Source: Leptospira bandrabouensis (GTDB lineage Bacteria > Spirochaetota > Leptospiria > Leptospirales > Leptospiraceae). From it: DNA of 64,000 nt. Both the position numbers and the translations under genes were made by a program. Below are positions 8,171-18,100 of the stretch, piece after piece (positions within the stretch are counted from its first letter, which is position 1; every line of letters begins with the position of its first letter). Under the pieces are notes generated by a model that was given only the letters and a program-made list of their open reading frames with translations, was not told where the DNA came from and did no database searches. The stretch spans positions 1 to 64,000 of the forward strand of contig NZ_RQHT01000003.1 of the NCBI RefSeq assembly GCF_004770905.1. The letters run 5' to 3'.

Positions 8171-8512
8171 ATGAAAATCAAAGTTACTAGTAAAAACGAC
8201 GTGCACATCATTAAAATTGAAGGTGCCATCAAAGCCGGAAATGAGTTCGAACTATCTGAAAAGATTGAACAGTACATCAAAAAAGGCCAAGTCCCTAAAT
8301 TTATCATCGATTTGAAAAAGGTTCCTTTTATCAACTCAGCTGGATTAGGGACATTTCTCAATATTTACAAACATATTGATGGCCTGAATGGTAGACTTGT
8401 ATTTGCGAACTTAAATTCCGATATCGAGAACCTTATGGAAATCACGAAACTTTCTAGTGTTTTCGAGATCTATAAAACTCTGGAAGAGGCCGAAGACTCC
8501 TTCGAATATTAA
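8171..8512 (+). CDS. STAS-domain anti-sigma factor antagonist
   Basis: A single STAS domain of 113 residues, like SpoIIAA and RsbV. Such proteins, when unphosphorylated, bind a serine kinase/anti-sigma factor and free its partner; a SpoIIE-type phosphatase reactivates them. The signature FINSAGLGTF carries the expected phosphorylatable Ser56. AAGG lies just before the ATG (GAAGGGTTATG). No kinase is adjacent; a possible phosphatase is encoded at 37871. The neighbour upstream is a sigma-like protein, while the AsmA-like gene begins 21 bases downstream and may share the transcript. Confidence 0.9.
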   Translation: MKIKVTSKNDVHIIKIEGAIKAGNEFELSEKIEQYIKKGQVPKFIIDLKKVPFINSAGLGTFLNIYKHIDGLNGRLVFANLNSDIENLMEITKLSSVFEIYKTLEEAEDSFEY

Positions 8513-8533
8513 TCGCTAGAGGCGATTCTACTA

Positions 8534-11500
8534 ATGAATCCAATCCTGAAGGTAAGTTTAGGAGTCGCCAAAACAAAAACCTTTCGCTGGTTTCTCGTTC
8601 TATTCCTACTCTACAAATCTATATTCAATGTTTTTACCGCTGACCTGATGGTCCCTAGACTTTTTTCCCATTTTACTTTGGGAAAAATGGACGGAAATTT
8701 TCGTTGTTTCTCTCTTTTTTTTGGAATTGAGATCGAAGATTTCCGGCTGTATCCAGGGTTTCCTTTTGAAAGTAATCCATTGGCAGAAGCGGGACGGATC
8801 CGACTACGTTACAACCTTCCTCTTTTGTTTTTTGGAAAAATTAAAATCTCAGAAATTGGCCTCCAGAATGCCAAAATCAATCTAGAAGAACGATCGGGGA
8901 AATGGAACTTTGATTCCATAACAAAACCTACTGAGTCTCTCCTGCAGGAGCCGTCATTAGAATCCAAACCACCATTAACGGAAATCAATACCTATCTTCC
9001 GTTACAGGCAAGTGTTTCTATCAATTTAGATTCAATAGCATTCCAACTAAAACGTGATACAGGCAATTTACATTTTTTTTCAGTAGAGGATCTTTCCTTA
9101 CAAACGGAATTGGAGACCAATCGATTTACGAAAATCCCCTTTGATCTTTCTGCACTCAACCAGTTGGATCATATTCTATTATCTCTCAATACATCTAAAC
9201 CAATTCCATTGGATTTAGATTCAGAAGAACTTAGATGGAAACAAACCATTCCACTTTCTTTAAGATTTGAATGGGATCGAACTGTTTCACCTGAAATGTT
9301 TTTGTTTACAACTGATATAGGAAAAGATGATCTTTTGCTCGAAGTTCGTGGTAAACCTGTTCAATTAGGATTGCGCCTGTTATCCGACATTCATTATGAT
9401 AATCAATTAGACCAATTAGGTATTAACCAATTTGATCTTAGAGTATTGGGACAATCTTGGGTAAGTTTATCCGGCTCTGTCAAAGATGTATCGAAAGATA
9501 CTCCTAAAGTAGATATTGTAGTTGGAAAATCGATTGTGCAGTTGACTTCTCTCCAGAAATCCATAAACCAACTGAAAGGTATCGTTCCTGAAATGAAGTT
9601 GTCTGGAGAACTCTCTTTGGAAGGAACAGGGGTTAGTGGGGATTGGAAAAATGCAAATGCAAATTTAAAATTAAGGACATCCCAGTTAAATTTAAAAATT
9701 GGAAAAGCAAAAGCACACTCTCTGCCATCCGCTTTTTTAGATATTAGTTCCCAATTGAATTTTGCAGACCAAAGCCCTTTATCAGCAGCAAAACCTTTTC
9801 CTTACATAAAATCTTTGAGGATTTCTCCCTCACATATTGATTATAACGGTGCTTCATTATCTTTATCTGGTGAATATTTTGAATCGAAAGGTTTGGATTT
9901 TAAAATAAATGTAGATAAATTACAGTTAGGTGATTATGTATCGGGCCTTGGTGGAAAACTTCAGACGGATCTTGGATTGAGTGGTGAGTCGTTTGCTAAT
10001 CTACTCGTTCATAATAAAGCAAAAATTGATGGTTTTCGATACCAATTGGATCGATCTAGGTCTCCTGCTTCTTATCTAGGTTTAGATTTAAGTGTTTCCT
10101 TATTATTCGATCGTCCTTTTGGACTTTCAGAAATCAATATATCCGATTTAAAATTAGAACAAAAAACAGTTACTGGAAATAAGGCATTAGAGTTAGATAT
10201 AAAAGGAAATTTGCTGACGGGGCCAAATTTAGTCGCAAATATACAGCCGTTAGGTTTACATGTTTATACTCCAAATTTACTACTTGTACTACCATTAGTA
10301 TTAAAGGAAAAAATTTCTCCTATCCAGAACCTCCTTGGTAATCATCCAATTTTAAAGCTGAATACCCGTTATTCTGCAACAGGTTCTACAAAGAAAATTT
10401 ATGCGGATTTGCGTGCTGAATTACCAGGTTTGGAAATCAAGGATCTAAGATTAACTACAGACCTTTCTTTAGTTGGTGCAGATACAAACGAAATTAATAT
10501 CAACACTTTTAAAATGAATGCCTTCGGAGGCATTTTGAACTTGGTAATCAATGGAAAGTTACATAAAACTTCGAAACCAAAACCACTGTTAGGTCCTTAT
10601 TTTGGAAATTTGGATTTAAAGTTTGGTCTGGTATCCGCAAGCCAACAGTATTTAGCGAAAGGTCTTAGTTTTCATGGTGATTTAGGGTTAAATTTATCCA
10701 TTCGTGATTATGACATTAATGGAGAATTCCATTCCAAGGTTCCTTTATTATCCTATACCAACCAAAAGTGTCCTGGCGAAAATTGTAAGGCCTATGTATT
10801 AGAGGAAGTCACTGCAAAAATTCCGATCCAACATAATTTGGCGAGAGATAATGAAGATAGTTTAATCGTTGGTGATAAATCCATTTTCATTAAAAATTAT
10901 GGTCGCAACAATATACCCAACCTAACCATTCGGCAAGTTCTCGGGACCCATCCAAACATTCCTAATTTACCATTTGAATATGTTAAAAGACAAAAAGATG
11001 GACCGGGACTTTCAGCGTTTATTGAATATAAAGAAAATTATGCAAACATAGAATCTTTGCGGTCCTATTCACTGGATGGTTTGGTTTTAGGAAAAAACAT
11101 AATTTTTAATTTAGGAAATTTGGATCCTAGATCTATGGAATTTCGGGGAAACTTCTTAATTAGAGATATTGATTTAAAACAATTGATGGCTCCCAAAGTT
11201 CGAGATAAAATCGACGATGGAAAATTAAAAGCTGATCTTAATATATCTTTACGAGATTTGAGTGAGCCAGTTGCTAATTTGGATTTATTCTTTTCGATCT
11301 TCCAAATTGGCCGTGATTTTGGTAAAAGTGCTTTAAATGTTATTTCTCCTCAAAATTTCCTTATAGATCGCATAACAGATAGTTATTCAATCAATAAGAT
11401 TGATGTATCTCTTTCTAAGGGATTGGTATATGCTGATGTATACTTCAATCGATCTTTGTTGTCTTTATTAATTAATCTTGAAGATGGTAAAATTTCTCAA

Positions 11501-11566
11501 CAACGAATGCCGCTTGCAAACTTTTTGAAACGCGCGCAAAGCGAAATCCAAACATACCAAGAGTGA
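8534..11566 (+). CDS. AsmA/YdbH-like envelope protein, putative lipid bridge
   Basis: A 1,010-residue protein with one N-terminal membrane anchor (about residues 17-37, FRWFLVLFLLYKSIF) and a long beta-rich periplasmic body. The early segment with L-x-N-A-K-I-N-L-E and SGKWNFDSI is the pattern of AsmA-family proteins, in which each strand set forms a hydrophobic groove for lipid transport between the two membranes. The C-terminal part (DLNISLRDL, GLVYADVYFNRSLLSLLI) fits the end of such a groove. The next gene encodes a YdbL/DUF1318-type lipoprotein, the same pairing as in the E. coli ydbH-ynbE-ydbL operon, so a YdbH-like function is inferred. Substrate unproven. Confidence 0.75.
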   Translation: MNPILKVSLGVAKTKTFRWFLVLFLLYKSIFNVFTADLMVPRLFSHFTLGKMDGNFRCFSLFFGIEIEDFRLYPGFPFESNPLAEAGRIRLRYNLPLLFFGKIKISEIGLQNAKINLEERSGKWNFDSITKPTESLLQEPSLESKPPLTEINTYLPLQASVSINLDSIAFQLKRDTGNLHFFSVEDLSLQTELETNRFTKIPFDLSALNQLDHILLSLNTSKPIPLDLDSEELRWKQTIPLSLRFEWDRTVSPEMFLFTTDIGKDDLLLEVRGKPVQLGLRLLSDIHYDNQLDQLGINQFDLRVLGQSWVSLSGSVKDVSKDTPKVDIVVGKSIVQLTSLQKSINQLKGIVPEMKLSGELSLEGTGVSGDWKNANANLKLRTSQLNLKIGKAKAHSLPSAFLDISSQLNFADQSPLSAAKPFPYIKSLRISPSHIDYNGASLSLSGEYFESKGLDFKINVDKLQLGDYVSGLGGKLQTDLGLSGESFANLLVHNKAKIDGFRYQLDRSRSPASYLGLDLSVSLLFDRPFGLSEINISDLKLEQKTVTGNKALELDIKGNLLTGPNLVANIQPLGLHVYTPNLLLVLPLVLKEKISPIQNLLGNHPILKLNTRYSATGSTKKIYADLRAELPGLEIKDLRLTTDLSLVGADTNEININTFKMNAFGGILNLVINGKLHKTSKPKPLLGPYFGNLDLKFGLVSASQQYLAKGLSFHGDLGLNLSIRDYDINGEFHSKVPLLSYTNQKCPGENCKAYVLEEVTAKIPIQHNLARDNEDSLIVGDKSIFIKNYGRNNIPNLTIRQVLGTHPNIPNLPFEYVKRQKDGPGLSAFIEYKENYANIESLRSYSLDGLVLGKNIIFNLGNLDPRSMEFRGNFLIRDIDLKQLMAPKVRDKIDDGKLKADLNISLRDLSEPVANLDLFFSIFQIGRDFGKSALNVISPQNFLIDRITDSYSINKIDVSLSKGLVYADVYFNRSLLSLLINLEDGKISQQRMPLANFLKRAQSEIQTYQE

Positions 11567-11573
11567 GGTATTT

Positions 11574-12161
11574 ATGAAACGTCTAGTTTTATTTTTTTTA
11601 ATAGTGGGATGTAAATCCATCGTTGATTTAAAAGTTCCTCCCATCACCATTACCAATGCACAAACTGCGGCAGAAAAACAAATGGTAGGGGAAGATCGTG
11701 AGTTAGAGAAGGAAGGTTGGTTAATAGCTTCCATCCAATCATCATCGAACGGCAGATCCTATCGCGAAAAATCTGCAAGTGATGATACAGACCCAGAAAT
11801 CAAAGCACATAGAATCCGTTTGAATTACTTGTTACCTGAAGTCAAACAATACAAACTGCACGGAATCGTTGGAGAAACTCCTTCCGGATTTATTAAATTA
11901 AATCCATTGGCATTGAGTTTACCCACTTATTCTCAATATGAAATTCCGGCAAAACGAAAACGTGTAGAAGATGTGATTGTTTATTTGAATGAATCAAGAA
12001 AGGCTATCTGGGAAAAAGAAGTTTTGAATCAAAAGAAAAAAGGTAAAAAAGAAGAAGAGTTACTCAAATACAAACAATCCTTAGTGGAAGAATATTATAA
12101 ATCTGTATTGGCAGGTGAGTATTTTGAAACTGCTTCTGGCAGATGGGAGAAGTTACAATGA
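11574..12161 (+). CDS. DUF1318/YdbL-like lipoprotein
   Basis: A 195-residue predicted lipoprotein: MKRLVLFFLIVGC places the lipidated cysteine at residue 13. The C-terminal half has the YdbL-family pattern: a stretch around EDVIVYLNESRKAIWEKEV, then a charged helix, then a block around AGEYFETASGRWEKLQ, corresponding to the N..R...Y and GEY....G.W positions of YdbL. In E. coli YdbL assists YdbH with the small lipoprotein YnbE; here one lipoprotein may cover both roles (inference). GAGG overlaps the upstream stop region and serves as ribosome binding site. It ends in a 4-base ATGA overlap with the giant gene, so the genes are translationally coupled. Confidence 0.75.
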   Translation: MKRLVLFFLIVGCKSIVDLKVPPITITNAQTAAEKQMVGEDRELEKEGWLIASIQSSSNGRSYREKSASDDTDPEIKAHRIRLNYLLPEVKQYKLHGIVGETPSGFIKLNPLALSLPTYSQYEIPAKRKRVEDVIVYLNESRKAIWEKEVLNQKKKGKKEEELLKYKQSLVEEYYKSVLAGEYFETASGRWEKLQ

Positions 12162-15100
12162 AACCTTTCAAATGGTTTCCTTTTTTCTTTTTTCTTTTTT
12201 CGCCAATCCTTTTCTTTCAATGTATTTTGTTTCAGAAAAGTGTTAAAATGACAAATGTCGATTTCGATTATTCGGCTATTTCGAAAAACTATTTTTCTCC
12301 TACTCAATCGAAACCTTTCCCTTTAACTGTCCAACGTGGAAATAACATTTATAATTCGACCACAGGAGATGGAAGGTATTTGTTTTATGCAACAGATCAA
12401 AAAGGAAATTTCGATATTTGGTTTCGAGATCTAAAGAGTTCTGTTGTTGTACCGGTAACAAACCACCCTTTCTCCGAAACGAAACCTTCAATTTCTCCCA
12501 ATGGAAAATATCTGGTATTTGTTTCTGAAGAGTTCGATTCAGAAGGTGATTTAATTCTTTTGCCTATGGACATTGAAGAGTGGACTCGCGAATTACTCAA
12601 AGGAAACCGATTCATCGATGATAACTTTATAAACCTAACAAACCAACCAAATAAAAATGGTGAGTATACAAAAGGGGTTATTGATACTGATCCTGTTTGG
12701 TCTACTGATGGGGAAACTATCTATTTTGTTTCAGATAGATTTACTCCTGGTTTACCAAATCTTTGTGCATTAAAAGTAGGAAATCCTAATCAAATTTTGC
12801 AGATTACTTCTAAGGGAGCAAGTTCTCCCTATGTTTCTTCTGATGGAAAAATAATTTATTTTATTTCCTATTTTGAAGATTCCAAAGGAGAGATATATAG
12901 TTATAATTTAAGTAATTCTTTAATTCAAAGAATTACAAAAAATGCTTATCTTGATTTTTCTCCAACTGTCGATTCTAAATCTAAAAATTTATACTACGCT
13001 TCCATTAGAAAAGATACAAACCAAAATGGGAAACTAGATGAAAGAGACCATAGTGTTCTTGTTGTGATGAATTTAGAGACAGGCGAAGAGAGGATTTTAT
13101 CTTCGGGTGAAACTTCTAATTTTGATATCCGTTATTCAAATTTCAATGGTGGTTCTATACTTTTTTCTGCTTCGTATTTTAACGCGATCAATATATATTT
13201 TATACCAGAAAATGGAGCCATACCTAAACAGCAAAACATCACAGAGCAATACCAATATGCAAAAACTTTTACAAGTGGACAAAGTTTAGAAGCGTATTTT
13301 TTAGCATTGGACTCTGTGGAATTGTTTTATTCCGATGATGTACTTTTCCCAATATATTCTGCAAGAATCGCCGTTTTGAAGTATTCTTCATTACTTAGGG
13401 TTGGAAAAAAAGAAGAAGCTAAAACCTTTTTAGAGTTTTATCGGAATCGTTTGAAATTAGAGCCTAACAAGAATTATTTTGCTCAGTTGCTTTTGCAGTG
13501 GGAAGAGTCTAAACGTTCGGATAAAAAATTCAACCTTATTCAAGAAATACAAAATGTGCCGCAAGCCAAATGGACTAAGGATGCAGAAGCAACCTTGTAT
13601 CATTTATATGCTGATGAGTTGGAAAAAGATAAAAAGGGAATACTTGCTTTTGATTCTTTGAAATTAATTTACGAAAGGTTCCCGGATTATCATCAGATCG
13701 ACGAAATTAAACGTAGATTAGGTGGGTTTGAATTTAAACCGAATTCTTTGAAGCTATCTTTGTTATACCAAGAGATGATTTTGGAATGGGAAAAGGAAAA
13801 AAACAGGTATTTATCGAATCCTTCTGTTCCCTTTTCTAACGATAAAAAAAGAGACCTTCGTTATCTTTTGGAAGATGTAATTCAAAAAATTTCAGAGAAT
13901 CGAAATAGCGAAATGTTGATTTCACATCTGGATGTCATTCTCTCCGAACCTGAAACAAAAAATATTTCACCATATGCAATTACTTTGAAGTATTTGAAAG
14001 CAAAAGCACTTTCCGATATTCGTAAGTTTAATGAATCCAATGTAATTCTGGATTCAATCATTCCTATTCCTGTAAATATAGATTTGGAACCACCTGGTAA
14101 ACCTTCCGTTTTTGAAACTCCTTCATTTATCGCTGAATATAAAACCCCAATTTTATTGCGTGCCAATTTATTGAAGTATTATAATCAAAAAGCTGTAGGC
14201 AATACGACCGACGCACTTCGTAATTTAAAAATTTATTTAGAGTTTTATGATCCAATACTGGGTGTTGATTTAGGGGAAGAAGATATTCAAAGTGCTTTCT
14301 TCTATTTTGAAAATAAAGCCGTTGAGTTTGAACGAATAGGGGATTTATTGCAGTCCTCTTTTCATTATTTTTTTAATAACCAAAACATGTTCCTAGTTAA
14401 AACAAGGAACTTGTATCTAGATTCTCTTTATAAAGAATATGCAATTTATTATCAACGTAAGATGGTTGATACAATCTTTCGTTTTGGGAAAAAGATTCGT
14501 GAGGAAGAAGAACGAGCCCTTTTGAACCAATTAAATATCCTAAGTAAGGATAAGTTGAATGTTGTCGGGAATTTATCAGGTGTTACTTCGATTTTCACTG
14601 ACAATGAACTCCTTCGTGGTGTTGTCGATATTAAAGACTTCGAAAAGATAGAAGTATTATCTGAAAAAGCGCTCAGTTGGACAGAGTTATATTACAAACA
14701 GGCGGTACCTCGAGCAAGGCCGTATTTAGATTTAGCAACTCTCTATGGATATTCTTATTATCTAATCAATAAATACGTAACTTTCGAATCGTATTATTAT
14801 TCGACTGGGACTATGACAGATGTTCGTAAAACGGAAATTTTAGAAAATTTTAAACGAGCCGAGTTGGAACTACGTTGGATCATTTATGCAGATCCTACGC
14901 ATTATGATGCATACCAATTGCTTGGATGGTTGTATCAGTATGTTGATTTAATCAAAATGCAAAAAAATCCTAAATCTGGAATAATTGATTCTGAAGTTTA
15001 TGAAAATCTTTATAAAAAATATTTTCCTGACAAAAACTTAGAAGCAAATATAGAACTTTATAATCAAATTTTAGTATTTCTTGGGGAAGATTACAGGGAT

Positions 15101-18100
15101 CGCAAAGTAATTTCTGATCTTAATTTGAATTTGGGAAATAACTATTTTTTACTTAGTAACTTTCCAAAAGCAAATGAAAGTTATAGAAAAGTAGAAGATG
15201 TGTCTCAGTTTTTATCTGTAAAAAATCAATTTGAAGGATACAAACAAGAGGCTATTTATCGTTTTAATTATGGTAAGTCCTTGATTTACCAAGGCCAATA
15301 TAAAAAGGCTTCTGATCAATTTTCTAAATCTATCGACATTTATTTTAAAAATGAGTATTACCTATCAATTAATGAACATGCTTCAGACCCAAATTCAATC
15401 ACTTTAGGAAAGTTAAATTCGATTCGTTCCAAATTAGCTTTGCTTTTTTCGTTAAAGGGGCTTTCAGAATTAGAATCAGGAAATTTTGAAGATGCGATTG
15501 TTTCGTTTCAAACAGCAATTGCTTATAATAAAGATGTAAAATTCATTAGCCCAGTGAATTTAGCCAATTATTTAGCAATCGCATTTCAGAAAAGTGGACG
15601 TTTCCGTGACTCCTATCAGATGTTAAATGTTGCTGAAATGGAATACAAAACAAACCAAGAGTCCTTGTTGCAGAGATACAAAAAATGGAGTTTCTGGAAT
15701 GTGATTTTCGGCGATAATGTAAGGGTGATTGGAGATGGAAGATTTCCTGGAGAATTTCCTAATGATTTTAAATACCTTTTAACATTGGGAATACGAATTG
15801 AAAATCATATTGAACAGGAAGAATATACTGCTGCTTTATCAGAGATAAAAGTTAGGAATGAACTGATAACTTCTAACAATTTGGATGATACGATCATAGG
15901 CAAGAATATTCTCGCTAAATCTAGGCAAGTGGAAGCCCAAATTTATCAAAGAAGTGAGCTTCAAGAAGAGGCAGTAAATCATTATAAAGAATTAGCTGAT
16001 ATCCTTTTAGAGAATCCAGCAAATAAAGGTTTTGAAAAATTATTCCAAAATTATGGATCTTCTGTATTTGCACTTCAAGAATCGACAACTTTTCCTTTGG
16101 AAACAAAACGCAAACTTTTAAATCAATTTTTGATGCAGATGGAATCTTGGAAAAAAAAGGAAGAGGCAAACTGTTCGGATGTTCCCATTGTTTGTTTTAA
16201 TCGTTTTAGAATGGATACTCCTAGGTTCGATATAGTTTATGGAACTGCGCTCTATTATGAATCTCTTCTTTTGGAAAAGGAAGGAAAAGACTATAACAAT
16301 ACTCTAGCAAAAGCTGCTGAATTACTGGAAAGTCCAGGTCTTGTGGACCCTAAAATCATTGGACTTTCCACTGATCCAATATCACGCCAATCAAGAGTTC
16401 GAATTCAGCTAAACTTATATACTATCTATATGAAGTTAGGTGATAGGATTCTTGCAGAAAAAAAATGGAAAGAAGCATCTGAGCTCGCTTACGAATTCCG
16501 ATTGGATGAAGAAATGTTTTGGGCCAATGCTCAGAGATTCAAATGGGAACACTCCCTAAATATTTCGGAAAGAAATTCAAACTACTTTTCATACGGTAAA
16601 GAGGCTATTCAGGCATATCAAACGAATCTGAGTGTCCGACTTTTTTCACCAAAATATAGGTTGATTGATTTTTTAGAAACTCATTCGGAATCTCAACTGG
16701 AATCTCAACAAACAAAAAACATAATCAATCATTGGGAAAATTTTAGAAGCCTGGAGTTGTTTAGAGATTTGGTATCAGCTCAATTTGAATTTGAGGATTC
16801 CAAATCGAATTTATATTATCAAGATTTGATCAAATGGATGAAAGGATATCGTAAACTAACCAATACCATTTCCGAAAAAGCTTTGAAACGTGAGTCAGTT
16901 GCAAATTCACTGAAACAACAAACCGTAGAAATTCAGAATTTGGATGGAATCATAGGAAAACTAAAAAATGTATCACCAGAACGATCTGCATTTTTAGAAC
17001 CTAAACGATTGGGAAATGAAGAATTTTTTAATGGATGGATTGGTGTCTTTCCAACGAACGAATCGTTATACTTTTTCCATACAATCCAAGGAAGGTTGCA
17101 AACAACAATCTGCAAATCAATATCAGAAATAAGTGAATGTCTACCGAGTAAAACGGAATCTATACCAAAAATTCAAATTATTGGTAGGAAAGCCGATGGG
17201 ACATTGATTCGGAATATCGTAAATGAATATCATAAAATAAATTCTTATCCAGTTATTTTGTTTGATCGAACTCACAATGAGTTGTTTGCGGAGAGGAATG
17301 AACGTCGCTTAAAGTGGGTTACTATTTATGGTGACGTGGAAAAAAACAGAGAGGATAAGAATGTTAGGAGTCTTTCTTCTGGAAATTTAGGTGTATATCT
17401 TTATGACACCGATTATTTAGTAAGCAAACGTTCTATCGAAAAACAAACTAGTTTATTTGGTGATGAAAAATCAAATGTCTTTCCGTTACGTGAAATTTTT
17501 CAAGGAAGTGGAACTGAAATTTCCGTCATTGGACTTGATGACTCAAATTTTATAACGCAAAAACAATGGAATTTGCTCGGTAAATTGTATGAAGTTCTTC
17601 GTTCAAAAAGAATTCAGAATCTAGTGTCATTTTCGCCTTCAAAAACGGAAGATTATACTTCGATGAAGTTGGAAACTTTTGCTAAGGATTCAAATCGTCT
17701 TTTGATTGGAAATTGGAAAGAGTTTTCTATCCCAAAAGATGGATTAAGTGAAAAAGCAAAGGAATTTATACGTTTAGGTTTCGAAAAAGAAAAAACCAAA
17801 GAGATTGCGGATTCCTATGAAAGTTATTATACCGCATCAACTTTATTAGATGATAATGATATGGTATTGCCTTCGCTTGAATTGAAGTTGGCGAAATTAA
17901 AAACGGAAATTTTCCCAAATGTTCCAAGAATTTCCATTTATAAACCGCTTTGGCTCAAGTATGCCAAATCTTCTTTTCAAAACCAAATCCGTTACGAGTA
18001 TTTAGTTTCCTGTTTTTCCTCAAAAGATAGAGAAGAATGTAAATACAGCTCCTCAGATTTTATAGGTAAAGATAAAGATTCATATATGGGTGCACTGGAA

